Source of the DNA: Cellulophaga sp. 20_2_10
GTDB lineage: Bacteria; Bacteroidota; Bacteroidia; Flavobacteriales; Flavobacteriaceae
Reading direction: 5' to 3'
DNA length: 64,000 nucleotides
Assembly (NCBI RefSeq): GCF_023476645.1
Contig: NZ_JAMCOJ010000009.1
Location: 1 to 64,000 of the forward strand
Positions within the stretch are counted from its first letter, which is position 1. Each line of letters begins with the position of its first letter. Below are positions 27,838-37,474 of this stretch, piece by piece. Under the pieces are notes generated by a model. The model made no database searches and was not told the origin of the DNA. It worked only from the letters and a program-made list of their open reading frames with translations. Position numbers and translations under genes: made by a program.

Positions 27838-27867
27838 TCAACTTAACAATTTCATAATTTTTAATTT

Positions 27868-27899
27868 TTGTATACAATTTAAAAGTAATTGTATACTTG
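27868..27899 (+). promoter_or_regulatory. Promoter of outer-membrane barrel gene with TTGTATAC repeats
   Basis: TTG (27868-27870), 21 bp, then TATACTTG (27892-27899), one mismatch from TAnnTTTG. TTGTATAC occurs twice (27868-27875 and 27889-27896), the first as part of the palindrome TTGTATACAA, so a regulator may bind here. Confidence 0.5.
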
Positions 27900-27948
27900 C
27901 AATAAATTCCTACAAGAGGCGTTTTATTTCGATAACTAAAAATAAATA

Positions 27949-28740
27949 ATGAAAAAACAAATCTTACTACTTACTACGTTCTTATCTGTTACGTGTTTTA
28001 CGTATGCACAAGAATTAGAACCTACCGAACAAACCAACAATGAAGAACAGTCTATTTTAGAGTATCAAGACAAAAAAAACATTGCAAAACTTAGTGTAAC
28101 AAGTTTAGTTTTTAGAAACTTTCAATTTCAATATGAACGAGTTTTAAACAAAACTTTTTCTGTAGCCTTATCTTATGGTACAATACCTGAAGGTGGTATT
28201 CCTTTTGGAAGTTCTTTTGTTGATGAAGATGATGATGATGACTTAGCAAATATTGTACACGATGGCAAAATGAGCTACTCTAGTTTTACACCAGAAGTAC
28301 GTATTTACACTGGAAAAAAAGGATATGGAAAAGGGTTTTATATAGCTCCATTTTTTAGAGCTTCTAAATACACTTTTAAAAACATAAACTTTAGCTATGA
28401 TTTAGATGGCGGAGGAACCGAGTCTTTAAGTACTAGTGGTACTATAAAAGGAAACACTTTTGGTTTGTTATTTGGATCTCAGTTTAACTTAGGAAGCAAC
28501 CTTGTTTTAGACTGGTGGATTGCTGGTCCACATATTGGAACTAGCAACGGAAATTTAAAAGGTGTTTCTTCTAGATTATTATCTCAGAACGAGCAAAATG
28601 CCTTATTAGAAACTTTAGAAGATACTGATATTCCTTTAGTAGATACGGAGTATAAAGTTGATGCTAATGGTGCTGAAATAGATTTAGATGGTCCTTGGGC
28701 TGGTGTACGTGCTGGTTTAAGTATTGGATATAGATTTTAG
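27949..28740 (+). CDS. Outer-membrane beta-barrel protein (DUF3575-like)
   Basis: 263-residue exported protein. The signal peptide ends near residue 20 (TYAQ); a short acidic linker follows, then alternating amphipathic strands (QFQYERVLNKTFSVALSYG, FYIAPFFRASKY, AGVRAGLSIGYRF) ending in phenylalanine, as expected for a small 8-stranded barrel. An acidic patch (EDDDDDL) around residue 93-98 probably lies in a loop. Similar Bacteroidota proteins are annotated DUF3575 or porin-family; function is unknown. A terminator follows at 28760. Confidence 0.75.
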   Translation: MKKQILLLTTFLSVTCFTYAQELEPTEQTNNEEQSILEYQDKKNIAKLSVTSLVFRNFQFQYERVLNKTFSVALSYGTIPEGGIPFGSSFVDEDDDDDLANIVHDGKMSYSSFTPEVRIYTGKKGYGKGFYIAPFFRASKYTFKNINFSYDLDGGGTESLSTSGTIKGNTFGLLFGSQFNLGSNLVLDWWIAGPHIGTSNGNLKGVSSRLLSQNEQNALLETLEDTDIPLVDTEYKVDANGAEIDLDGPWAGVRAGLSIGYRF

Positions 28741-28759
28741 ATCTTAACTTACAGATTAG

Positions 28760-28800
28760 AAAACCCCTAAAACCAAAATGGTTTTAGGGGTTTTCCTTTT
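28760..28800 (+). terminator. Terminator after outer-membrane barrel gene
   Basis: Fifteen-base-pair perfect stem AAAACCCCTAAAACC (28760-28774) and GGTTTTAGGGGTTTT (28780-28794), loop AAAAT, then a T-rich run. Confidence 0.88.
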
Positions 28801-28803
28801 TAC

Positions 28804-28836
28804 AAAAAAAGTACAACCAATTACGATTGTACTTTT
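28804..28836 (-). terminator. Minus-strand terminator after TonB receptor
   Basis: AAAAGTACAA (28807-28816) pairs with TTGTACTTTT (28827-28836). Read on the minus strand it ends in seven T, appropriate for the receptor ending at 28862. Confidence 0.75.
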
Positions 28837-28861
28837 CTCATTATAAACTTAAACTAACTTA

Positions 28862-31246
28862 TTAAAATCTGTAAGTTAGTACTCCTGCAAAATTTCTTGG
28901 ATCTGTTTGGTTAATGTAACGTGTTCTGTATGCATTGTAACCTACTTTATCAAACATATTGTTTACTAAAAAACGTAAGCTCCACTGACTGTTAAGTTCA
29001 TAAGAAACTTGTGCGTTTGTTTGTGTGTAAGACGCCACATAAAAAGGTTTTTGGTTTGGCACAATACCTTCATGTGTTACAGCACCTGCACTCCAGTCGT
29101 TAATTGGTCTTTCTCCTGTATAGTACACTCCTGCTCCTACAGACAAACCTTTTAATTTTTGTTTAAAGCTATAGTTTGCATACACATTAAAAGTATGTTT
29201 TGGTGTATTTAAAGGTGCAGATCCATATACATAAGAAGTGTGCTCTTTGTACTGCGCATCTATATAACTATATCCTGTTATTACTTCTAGGTTATCCAAA
29301 ATACGACCACTTAATTCTACCTCTATACCTTTACGCTCATCATTACCTCCTTTTTGGTAAAAACCAGTAGCAACCCAGTTTTCATCATAAACAGGTAGAT
29401 TAATATTTTTATTATTAATTTTAAAATAAGTGAAATTAAAACGCAAACGGCTGTCTAACCAATTTGTTTTTATACCAGCTTCTAACTGATCGAAACGTTC
29501 ATTACCTAACTGATTTCCGTTTACATCTAATCTTGTACCTGTTCTAGGGTAAGAGCTATTTGTGTATGATGCAAAAACATTTACATTCTCTATTGGAGTA
29601 ATAATTAGTCCGGCTAACGGATTAAAAGCATCACTCTCTGTTGTTTCTGTAGCTGCATCTGTTAAAGTTTTACTGTAACGTATACCTATAAAAGATTTTA
29701 ACCATTTGTTATATGTAATAACGTCTTGCGCAACTACACCTAAAGATCTAGATTCTGACTCTCCCAAGTTTACATCTCCAAAACCTAAATCTGCTGGTAA
29801 TGTTGATGAGTTAGCAGATGGATTAAAAACGTCTACAATATCTAAATTTGCCCCACTTTGACTAGTTGTACTATATGCACTTGTTCTGTAGTCAAAACCA
29901 ACTTGGAAAGTGTGTGCTATTTTTCCTGTTTGTACTTCATCACCAATTAAATCTATTTGCAATACACTGTTTTTATCATTACGAGTAGAAATAGCATAAC
30001 CACGGTTTCTTTGATTGTATACAGGATTGTCATCTACGTCTGTAATAACATTACCCAAACTAGCTCCTTTATCGTCTAAATCTAATGTAGAAGAAAAGTA
30101 AGCTGCTTTAATAGTTAATTTATCATTTATCTCTCTATCAAAACGAAGAGAATAAGTTGCGTTTTTTGTTAGTGCTTTATCATTAGCATACCCTAAAAAT
30201 ATATTATCTGGCAAATCGTAAATTGCATTTACATCATTCTCACCTAAATTTACAGTACCAACATCTGGAGTTCTACTGTCATCTAGGTAATCCATTTCTG
30301 CTGTAATAGTAGTTTTATCATCTATTCTCCATTCTAAAGACGGATTGATGTAAAAACGGTCTGACGATACGCCCTTTCTATAACTATCAGATCTTTCTAG
30401 AGCACCATTAATTCTAAATGCTAAATTTTTAGCATTATCTAAAGGTCCGTACACATCAAAAGTAGCACGAGTTTGTCCAAAACTGCCAACACGTAGAGAT
30501 GCAGAACCACCAGAATAGTACTTTGGTGTTTTAGTAACAATATTAATTACACCTCCTGGACTACCCAAATCTGTAGCAACACCCTGAGTAATAGATGCAG
30601 CACCTTTTAAAACCTGAATATTATCTACACCTTGCATATCTGTTAATATACCCTGACCTCTAAAATCTGAGTGTACACGTACTCCATTTTTTAATATAGG
30701 AATACCTCTAAAACCACGAGAAGACATACTCTCTCTTTTATTACCATAAGTAGCAAAAGTATATACACCAGGTACGTTTTTAGTTGCATCAGAAATTGTA
30801 AGGTTTCCTTGTTGCTCTATTAATTTATCAGAAATAATAGAAATACTCTGTATTTGCTCGTAAGGCGCCAGTGGCAAACGTGTTAATGCTTCTATTTTAT
30901 CTGGATGCTCAAATCGGTTGCCAAAAACTTCAACCTCATCTAGCTTTAAGTTATCTACCAACTTAAAAGTAAGTTTTAGTATTTCATTTTCTATTATTGA
31001 TACTTCCTTAACAACACCATAATAACCAACATAAGATACTTTTACATTGTAGGTACCTTCTTTTAAATTAGAAATGGTGAAAAAACCGCTTTCATCAGTT
31101 GTTGTTCCAATTTTTGTCCCCGACAAAAATACATTGGCATAGCTCACTGGTTCATTGTTAGCATCTGTAACATAACCCTCTATTTGTGACTGAGCAAAAG
31201 ACAACTGAATTGCCAATACAAATAGCAGACATAATTTCTTATACAT
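28862..31246 (-). CDS. TonB-dependent siderophore-type receptor
   Basis: 794-residue outer-membrane receptor: signal peptide (to about 18), carboxypeptidase-regulatory-like domain (about 20-105), plug (about 115-240, with VPGVYTFATYGNKRESMSSRGF and VLKGAASITQG) and a barrel ending in GVLTYRF. The plug wording and the C-terminal TDPRNFAG match ferric-siderophore receptors of the FhuA/FecA-like group. A promoter with TTG-N19-TACATTTG lies upstream; I see no convincing Fur box. It is monocistronic. Confidence 0.92.
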   Translation of the reverse strand: MYKKLCLLFVLAIQLSFAQSQIEGYVTDANNEPVSYANVFLSGTKIGTTTDESGFFTISNLKEGTYNVKVSYVGYYGVVKEVSIIENEILKLTFKLVDNLKLDEVEVFGNRFEHPDKIEALTRLPLAPYEQIQSISIISDKLIEQQGNLTISDATKNVPGVYTFATYGNKRESMSSRGFRGIPILKNGVRVHSDFRGQGILTDMQGVDNIQVLKGAASITQGVATDLGSPGGVINIVTKTPKYYSGGSASLRVGSFGQTRATFDVYGPLDNAKNLAFRINGALERSDSYRKGVSSDRFYINPSLEWRIDDKTTITAEMDYLDDSRTPDVGTVNLGENDVNAIYDLPDNIFLGYANDKALTKNATYSLRFDREINDKLTIKAAYFSSTLDLDDKGASLGNVITDVDDNPVYNQRNRGYAISTRNDKNSVLQIDLIGDEVQTGKIAHTFQVGFDYRTSAYSTTSQSGANLDIVDVFNPSANSSTLPADLGFGDVNLGESESRSLGVVAQDVITYNKWLKSFIGIRYSKTLTDAATETTESDAFNPLAGLIITPIENVNVFASYTNSSYPRTGTRLDVNGNQLGNERFDQLEAGIKTNWLDSRLRFNFTYFKINNKNINLPVYDENWVATGFYQKGGNDERKGIEVELSGRILDNLEVITGYSYIDAQYKEHTSYVYGSAPLNTPKHTFNVYANYSFKQKLKGLSVGAGVYYTGERPINDWSAGAVTHEGIVPNQKPFYVASYTQTNAQVSYELNSQWSLRFLVNNMFDKVGYNAYRTRYINQTDPRNFAGVLTYRF

Positions 31247-31279
31247 AATTCTTATTTAGATTTATTTAAAATAAAGGAG

Positions 31280-31309
31280 CAAATGTAAAACCCAAAATAA
31301 TAACAACAA
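31280..31309 (-). promoter_or_regulatory. Promoter of siderophore-type receptor gene
   Basis: On the minus strand TTG (31307-31309), 19 bp, then TACATTTG (31280-31287), matching the Bacteroidota consensus exactly. The start codon is 33 bp further on. An AT dyad (TTTATTTAAAATAAA, around 31261-31275) lies in the expected 5' untranslated region. Confidence 0.65.
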
Positions 31310-31517
31310 AACTATTTAGACTAAATATAAACAAAAAGATAAATAATTCTATAACTTATTATTTTCCAATCTTTTAACAGATACACAAACAGTAAACAAA
31401 GGTTCGTTTAGCAATTAACATTTTGTAATAAAAGATTAGAATGAAGAAGAAAATCATTTTATTTTGATTCATCATTAATGGAAAAACCAAAACTAACATT
31501 GAAGAAAACGCACAAAA
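31310..31517. other. Intergenic region without recognised features
   Basis: AT-rich DNA between the receptor promoter and the pyruvate carboxylase terminator. Only very short ORFs without coding signs (for example 29 codons from 31480, which runs through the terminator hairpin) are present. Confidence 0.4.
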
Positions 31518-31553
31518 AAACACCATTCCTCTACAATAAGAAGAATGGTGTTT
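31514..31553 (-). terminator. Terminator after pyruvate carboxylase gene
   Basis: AAACACCATTC (31518-31528) pairs with GAATGGTGTTT (31543-31553). On the minus strand the stem is followed by seven T. Confidence 0.85.
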
Positions 31554-31580
31554 ACTATTTTAAATAGTTGGTATATAGCG

Positions 31581-34500
31581 CTATTTAAGCACCAATACTA
31601 AATCATCAGAATTTACTAAAGAACCTCCAGATAATTGTATTTTATCTACAACACCTTCCGCTGTTGCAGTTACGGTAGTTTCCATTTTCATAGCTTCAAT
31701 TATAAACAAAGGCTGATTCTTTTTAACTGCTTCCCCTTTTTTAACCAAAACATTAGATAATAAGCCTTGCAACGGCGCTCCTATTTCTTTACCATTTTCT
31801 TTATCTGCTTTTATGTTCTGGGCCTTAACAACTTTTATTGCTTTATCCTTAACCATTACATTACGTAACTGTCCGTTAATTTTAAAGAAGATGCTAACAT
31901 ATCCGTTTTCGTCTGGCTCACCTTTTAGCATTAGCGATACTAGTACGTTTTTACCACGATCTAACTCTACTATAATTTCTTCGCCAACATCCATACCATA
32001 AAAGAAATTCTTTGTTGGTATATTCATAACATTACCATACTTAACGTGGTTGGTATACGCGTCTGTAAATACTTTTGGATATAGTTTGTAAGATAAGAAA
32101 TCTGTAATCTCTAAATCTCTACCCATACCCTTGGCAAATTTTCGTTTAAAAGACTTAAATTCTTTTTCAAAATCTATAGGTTCTAAATGTGCATTTGGCC
32201 TGTCTGTATAAGCTACTTGATCTTTTAATATTATCTTTTGTAGTTCTTTAGGAAATCCGCCCACAGGTTGTCCTAAGTCGCCCTTAAAAAAACTAATGAC
32301 CGACTGAGGAAAAGAAATTGAATCTCCCTTTTCTAAAACATCTTGTACAGTTAAACTATTGCTAATCATATACTGCGCCATATCACCTACTACTTTAGAG
32401 CTAGGTGTTACTTTAATAATATCTCCAAAAAGTTGATTTACCTCTCCGTACATTTTTGTTACCTCTGGGAACTTATCTTCTAAACCAAGTGCAATTGCCT
32501 GTCCTTTTAAGTTAGAATATTGTCCACCTGGAATCTCGTGTTTGTACACTTCTCCTGTGCCAGATTTTAATCCAGACTCAAACGTGTAATAGTAATTACG
32601 TACGGTTTCCCAGTAATTAGAGTATTCTGCAAGTTTATCTGTGTTTAATTTATTTTCTCTTTCGTGAAAACGTAACATTTCTACAAGAGAATTAAAATTT
32701 GGTTGTGATGTTAAGCCAGACAATCCGCCAAGTGCTACATCTACAACATCTACACCTGCTTCTATGGCTTTTAAATACATTGCTCCTTGTATAGAAGATG
32801 TATCATGCGTATGCAAATGTATGGGTATGTTTATTTCTGATTTTAAGGCTGATATAAGCTCAAAGGCAGCATTTGGTTTTAATAAACCAGCCATATCTTT
32901 TACTCCTAAAATATGTGCACCTGCATTTTCTATATCCTTTGCGAGTTGAATGTAATATTTAAGATCATATTTTGTTTTCTTAGGATCTAAAATATCACCC
33001 GTATAACAAAGAGAACCTTCTGCTAAACCACCTGTTCTTTTACGAACATGCTCTATAGTTGGCGCAATAGATTTCATCCAGTTTAAAGAATCAAAAATAC
33101 GGAATACATCTACCCCTGTTTCCCAAGATTTTTCTACAAATTTTTCAATTAAATTATCTGGATAGGCAGTATAGCCAACACCGTTAGAACCACGCAGAAG
33201 CATTTGTAACAATACATTTGGCATCGATTTACGCAATAGCGCTAAACGTTCCCAAGGATTTTCTTGTAAAAAACGCAAGCAAACATCAAACGTTGCACCT
33301 CCCCAAACTTCCATACTAAATATTTCCGGAAAATTTTTTGCATACCCTTCAGAGACCTTAAGCATATCTGTAGTTCGCATACGAGTTGCCAATAAACTTT
33401 GGTGCCCATCTCGCATTGTAGTATCTGTAAAATGTACTTTTTTCTCCTTCTTTAACCACGAAGCAAAGCCTTCTGGGCCTAGCTCTGTTAACAAGTCTTT
33501 AGTTCCTTTAGGAAAAGGACCTCTTTTATCAAAAGAAGGTACTTTTGGTTTAGAAAAAACGTGATTAGGATCTTTCTTTTTTACATCCGGATTACCATTT
33601 ACTATAGTTTCCCCAAGATATTCTATTAATTTATTAGCACGATTTCTTGGCTCTACAAACTCGAACAAAGAAGGTTCGTTTTTAATAAAATTAACTGTAA
33701 CCTTACCGTCTCTAAATGTTTGGTGTTTTAAAATATTATCTAAAAACGCCATGTTACTTTCTACACCTCTAATACGAAACTCTGCTAATGCTCTTCGCAT
33801 TTTACGACAAGAACCATCTAAAGTTCTACTAATTGCAGAAACCTTTACCAACATAGAATCAAAAAACGGCGAAATACGCACACCTTGATAAATACTACCA
33901 GCATCTAATCTAATACCAAAACCAGAAGCACTTCTATAGGTAGTAACCACGCCATAATCTGGCTTAAAATCATTTGCAGGATCTTCTGTTGTAATTCTAC
34001 ACTGCAAAGCATAACCAGTAATTTTTACAGATTCTTGATCTTGAATTTTTATTTGCTGATCAGATAGTTTGTAACCACCTGCAATAAACAGTTGTGCTTT
34101 TACCAAATCTATATTGGTAATCATTTCGGTTACCGTATGCTCTACTTGTATTCTTGGATTTACTTCTATAAAGTAAATACTACCATCATCATCTACCAAG
34201 AACTCTACGGTCCCTATATTATTATAATTTACAGCTTTACAAATATCTAACGCATATTTATACAAACTATCTCTAGTTTCTTGCGGTAGGCCAATAGATG
34301 GAGCAAATTCTATTACTTTTTGATAGCGTCTTTGTACAGAGCAATCTCGCTCGTACAAATGCACCATGTTACCATGCATATCTGCAACAATTTGCACTTC
34401 TATATGTTTTGGGTTTTCTACAAATTTTTCAAGAAAAACGGTATCATCCCCAAAGGCATTTAAAGATTCTCTTCTAGCTTCAGGGAAAGCCTTTTCTAGT

Positions 34501-35033
34501 TCTTCTTCGGTACGTATAACTCGCATACCACGACCACCACCACCAGAAGCAGCTTTTAGCATTAACGGGTATCCTATACGTTTTGCTTCATCTATAGCAA
34601 TACGAACATCTACAAGATCTTTATCACTACTTTGTATAATTGGGATATTATTAGCAACCGCAACTTCCTTAGCCGTTATTTTATCGCCTAAAGATTTTAA
34701 TACGGATACCTTAGGGCCAACAAAAATTATATCATTGTCTGCACATTTCTGCGCAAATTCTGCATTCTCTGATAAAAACCCATAACCAGGATGTATCGCA
34801 TCTACATCATTATCTTTTGCTACCTGTATTATAGCATCTATATTTAAATACGGTTTTAAAGGTTCATGATCTTCTCCAATTTGGTAACATTCATCTGCCT
34901 TATATCTGTGCAAAGAGTAACGATCTTCATAGGTATATATACCAACGGTCTTAATACCTATTTCTACACATGCTCTAAAAATACGGATTGCAATCTCCCC
35001 TCTATTTGCAACTAAAACCTTGTTAATTTTCAT
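31581..35033 (-). CDS. pyc: Pyruvate carboxylase
   Basis: 1150-residue single-chain biotin enzyme making oxaloacetate from pyruvate and bicarbonate (anaplerosis). Domains in order: biotin carboxylase (1 to about 455; GGGGRGMR ATP loop, EVNPRIQVEHTVTE), carboxyltransferase (about 535-830; DTTMRDGHQSLLATR and metal-binding HLHTHDT), allosteric linker, and biotin carrier at the C-terminus with the biotin lysine Lys1116 in EAMKMET. All key residues are present and the length is typical of the alpha4 type. BirA at 44103 would attach the biotin. It is monocistronic with its own terminator. Confidence 0.98.
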   Translation of the reverse strand: MKINKVLVANRGEIAIRIFRACVEIGIKTVGIYTYEDRYSLHRYKADECYQIGEDHEPLKPYLNIDAIIQVAKDNDVDAIHPGYGFLSENAEFAQKCADNDIIFVGPKVSVLKSLGDKITAKEVAVANNIPIIQSSDKDLVDVRIAIDEAKRIGYPLMLKAASGGGGRGMRVIRTEEELEKAFPEARRESLNAFGDDTVFLEKFVENPKHIEVQIVADMHGNMVHLYERDCSVQRRYQKVIEFAPSIGLPQETRDSLYKYALDICKAVNYNNIGTVEFLVDDDGSIYFIEVNPRIQVEHTVTEMITNIDLVKAQLFIAGGYKLSDQQIKIQDQESVKITGYALQCRITTEDPANDFKPDYGVVTTYRSASGFGIRLDAGSIYQGVRISPFFDSMLVKVSAISRTLDGSCRKMRRALAEFRIRGVESNMAFLDNILKHQTFRDGKVTVNFIKNEPSLFEFVEPRNRANKLIEYLGETIVNGNPDVKKKDPNHVFSKPKVPSFDKRGPFPKGTKDLLTELGPEGFASWLKKEKKVHFTDTTMRDGHQSLLATRMRTTDMLKVSEGYAKNFPEIFSMEVWGGATFDVCLRFLQENPWERLALLRKSMPNVLLQMLLRGSNGVGYTAYPDNLIEKFVEKSWETGVDVFRIFDSLNWMKSIAPTIEHVRKRTGGLAEGSLCYTGDILDPKKTKYDLKYYIQLAKDIENAGAHILGVKDMAGLLKPNAAFELISALKSEINIPIHLHTHDTSSIQGAMYLKAIEAGVDVVDVALGGLSGLTSQPNFNSLVEMLRFHERENKLNTDKLAEYSNYWETVRNYYYTFESGLKSGTGEVYKHEIPGGQYSNLKGQAIALGLEDKFPEVTKMYGEVNQLFGDIIKVTPSSKVVGDMAQYMISNSLTVQDVLEKGDSISFPQSVISFFKGDLGQPVGGFPKELQKIILKDQVAYTDRPNAHLEPIDFEKEFKSFKRKFAKGMGRDLEITDFLSYKLYPKVFTDAYTNHVKYGNVMNIPTKNFFYGMDVGEEIIVELDRGKNVLVSLMLKGEPDENGYVSIFFKINGQLRNVMVKDKAIKVVKAQNIKADKENGKEIGAPLQGLLSNVLVKKGEAVKKNQPLFIIEAMKMETTVTATAEGVVDKIQLSGGSLVNSDDLVLVLK

Positions 35034-35299
35034 TTACTCTATTTTTGTTAGTATTTACTACCAAGATGCAATTATTTTGCCAAATTAAATGCTAATCAAC
35101 AATATCAATTAACATAATTACCTCTTTTTATTCTACTTCTCAAAGGTACTTCATTTAACCGTTTTTATCAATATTAAAATTTTACAAAACAACCTTATTT
35201 CGTATCATATTGTTACTATTTTACCTATATTACATTTATTTAATAAGTAATTTAAGTATATTACTAGACATTCAATTTTTAAAACATCAAGAAATAAGC
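35034..35299. other. Intergenic region upstream of the THX gene
   Basis: AT-rich DNA that should contain the promoter of the leftward pyc gene, although no full TTG/TAnnTTTG pair is evident there. No ORF, repeat or RNA gene was recognised. Confidence 0.35.
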
Positions 35300-35330
35300 T
35301 TGACATTGATCTTAAAAATTATTACCTTTT
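35300..35330 (+). promoter_or_regulatory. Promoter of ribosomal protein THX gene
   Basis: TTG (35300-35302), 20 bp, TACCTTTT (35323-35330; one mismatch from TAnnTTTG). The start codon is 18 bp downstream. Confidence 0.55.
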
Positions 35331-35348
35331 AGGAAAATTATATGATAT

Positions 35349-35477
35349 ATGGGAAAAGGAGATATAAAATCGAAGAGAGGGAAAATCATAAACGGCACGT
35401 ATGGAGCCAAAAGGAAGCGAAAAATTAAAAGAAAACCCACTTTACAAGAAAAGATTAATCCAGAAAAAAAGAAATAA
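35349..35477 (+). CDS. 30S ribosomal protein THX
   Basis: 42-residue, very basic protein (MGKGDIKSKRGKIINGTYGA) matching the bacteroidetal THX (bTHX) family: the MGKGDxKxxRGKI start and the G-T/S-Y/F-G turn are diagnostic. In Thermus the protein sits in a cavity at the top of the 30S head and stabilises the subunit. This copy is longer than the common 25-35 residues because of an extra Lys-rich tail (residues 26-42). Its small size makes it easy to miss; a promoter lies immediately upstream. Confidence 0.88.
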   Translation: MGKGDIKSKRGKIINGTYGAKRKRKIKRKPTLQEKINPEKKK

Positions 35478-35644
35478 AACCAACCATTTTATGCTTTTTA
35501 TCTAAAAAACCAACCACTTAAACCGATAAAAATAGGTTCTACACCACAAATTTGACTGTGTTTACCACATTCCTTTTTAATTAACCTAAAAATAGACCAA
35601 GTTTGTACTACCAAATTGCAAACATAACCAACTCCCCAAACACT

Positions 35645-36187
35645 ATGCTTAAAAGTACTTTTGTTATTTTTTCTCTTCTAATAACTAATACGTTTACAAA
35701 TACATCTAGTTGTGACAATGCTTATTCTGCAACTTCTTACGCACTTAACTACGCAAAAAAGTCTTTGAAAGCGGATAATTTTGATCATCAAAAATTTTAT
35801 GCCAATAAAGCATATACTGCTCTAGAGAAGAGTAATAAGCTTATGAAGCAATGTGATTGCCTTAAAGCTAAAACTACTGTCTTAAGCGGTTTAGAAAATA
35901 TAGATAAAGCTAGCAAGCCTAAAGATTGGGACTTAGGAAGACATTATGCTAAACTAGCACTTATAGATGTAGAAGATACAATTACGGCTTTAGATGTTTT
36001 TACGCAAAATGGCATAAACACAGTTTCTTCAGTAGCCGAACTAAAAGACAACTCTTTATTATTAGAAGCTGTTGAGCTAGAGAAGCAACGTGTAAGTCTA
36101 GAAGCTGAAATAGAAAAGCTAATTAGTAAAAAAAGAGTTTTAGCTATTAGAATTGCTGAAAACATACAAAAACAAAGACAAAACTAA
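35645..36187 (+). CDS. Exported helical protein of unknown function
   Basis: 180 residues from the chosen ATG at 35645, which begins a good signal peptide (MLKSTFVIFSLLITNTF); the upstream in-frame start at 35603 would put 14 polar residues before it. The mature part has a cysteine at its beginning and a CDC pair near residue 69, alpha-helical repeats rich in Ala/Lys/Leu, and a final coiled coil (about 137-178; VELEKQRVSLEAEIEKLISK). I do not recognise a named family. It converges with a small lipoprotein gene 5 bp away. Confidence 0.7.
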   Translation: MLKSTFVIFSLLITNTFTNTSSCDNAYSATSYALNYAKKSLKADNFDHQKFYANKAYTALEKSNKLMKQCDCLKAKTTVLSGLENIDKASKPKDWDLGRHYAKLALIDVEDTITALDVFTQNGINTVSSVAELKDNSLLLEAVELEKQRVSLEAEIEKLISKKRVLAIRIAENIQKQRQN

Positions 36188-36192
36188 TTTAC

Positions 36193-36567
36193 TTAGTCTA
36201 CCACTAAGGTAAGTTCTACGCCATTACTTTCTTCTATAATATTTAACTCGTACGTGTAAAAACCTAAAGGCAAAGGTGTCTCACCCACATAATCTATAGG
36301 TTGTAATGTATATGTTTGTCCGTCTGCCTCTATTATGATAGATGCATAATTATAGGCCGTCTCATATTCTAAATACTCAGAAAAAGCATCAGGTGCAATA
36401 GCTGTATGTTGCATATCTGCTTCTCCTACTTGTACTGTATCATAAGTTAAACTACTCGTGTTTTTTATTCTAATATTTACGGCTTCAAGATTATCATCTC
36501 TATCGTCACAACTAAAACAAAAGCTCAACAATAAAATTACAATAGGTAAAAACAGTTTATTTTTCAT
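36193..36567 (-). CDS. Small lipoprotein of unknown function
   Basis: Lipoprotein of 124 residues from the preferred ATG at 36567 (the ATG at 36576 adds three residues). The signal has a hydrophobic core and lipobox FCFSC followed by DDRDD. The acidic residues right after the lipidated cysteine resemble the bacteroidetal lipoprotein export signal that takes proteins to the surface (inference). The mature part is all-beta in appearance (VNIRIKNTSSLTYDTVQVG); no family recognised. Confidence 0.72.
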   Translation of the reverse strand: MKNKLFLPIVILLLSFCFSCDDRDDNLEAVNIRIKNTSSLTYDTVQVGEADMQHTAIAPDAFSEYLEYETAYNYASIIIEADGQTYTLQPIDYVGETPLPLGFYTYELNIIEESNGVELTLVVD

Positions 36568-36617
36568 AGCACACATATTTAATTGTATACTATAAAAACG
36601 ATGTTTTACACATATTA

Positions 36618-37379
36618 TTATCTAATAAAAACCGGCATATTTTCTTTTTCCGTATACTCTTGGCTATAAGCATAGCCATCTATAGTAAACTTCTTAATAT
36701 CGTCTAAAGTTTCTGCATTGGTATCTATAATATAACGCACCATAGAACCTCTAGCTTTTTTAGCGTAAAAACTAATTACCTTTAACTTATCATTCTTCCA
36801 ATCTTTAAAAATGGGAGTAACAATAGGTGACTTTAAACTTTTCTTGTCTACCGCACCAAAATACTCGTTACTGGCTAGATTTACAAAAACCTCATTTTCT
36901 TTAAGTTCTGAGTTTAGTGAAGCTGTTACATCTTTTTTCCAGAACTCGTGTAAGTTCTTATTGTTACCTACAGGCATTTTTGTTCCCATTTCTAAACGGT
37001 AAGCCATCATCAAATCTAAAGGCTTAAGAATGCCATACAAACCAGATAAGATTCTTAGTTTATCTTGCAAAGCTCCAAGCTTAGCTTCTGATAAAGAATA
37101 TGCATCTAAGCCCTGGTACACATCACCATTAAAAGCAAAAACAGCTGGTCTCGCATTTTTTGTAGTAAACGGTATAGTAAAATCTTGATTGCGTTGCCAG
37201 TTTAATTGCGCTAGATTATCTGAAATACTCATAAGCTGAGATATTGCTTTTGGCGATTTCATTTTAAGAACCTCATTTAGCTTTTTAGCTTGTTTTAAAA
37301 ACTGAGGTTCTGTAAATTTTTTAGTTGGCAACTTGGTTTCAAAATCTAATGACTTTGCTGGCGAAATAACAATCTTCAT
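36618..37379 (-). CDS. yaaA: Peroxide stress protein YaaA
   Basis: 253-residue member of the YaaA/UPF0246 family. Diagnostic segments: MKIVISPAKSLD at the N-terminus, FNGDVYQGLDA near residue 80, LSGLYGILKPLD, and FYAKKARGSMVRYII. In E. coli YaaA lowers intracellular free iron and protects against hydrogen peroxide; the fold binds DNA. The length is normal. It seems monocistronic, between a small lipoprotein and rluD. Confidence 0.95.
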   Translation of the reverse strand: MKIVISPAKSLDFETKLPTKKFTEPQFLKQAKKLNEVLKMKSPKAISQLMSISDNLAQLNWQRNQDFTIPFTTKNARPAVFAFNGDVYQGLDAYSLSEAKLGALQDKLRILSGLYGILKPLDLMMAYRLEMGTKMPVGNNKNLHEFWKKDVTASLNSELKENEVFVNLASNEYFGAVDKKSLKSPIVTPIFKDWKNDKLKVISFYAKKARGSMVRYIIDTNAETLDDIKKFTIDGYAYSQEYTEKENMPVFIR

Positions 37380-37474
37380 CTTTTATTTAATTTGATATAA
37401 AATTAAGAATCCTTTTTACAATTTCACCTATACTCTAAAAGAGTTTTTAAATACCACTATTGCAAAAACTAATG

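Noticed and set aside
31480-31569. 29-codon plus-strand ORF
   Set aside because: Runs through the pyruvate carboxylase terminator hairpin; no coding evidence.
34366-34785. Plus-strand ORF of 139 codons opposite the pyruvate carboxylase gene
   Set aside because: Antisense to the conserved biotin carboxylase domain; composition typical of a shadow frame.
36189-36212. Hairpin near the end of the small lipoprotein gene
   Set aside because: Stem has a bulge and lies mainly in coding sequence; too weak to call a terminator.
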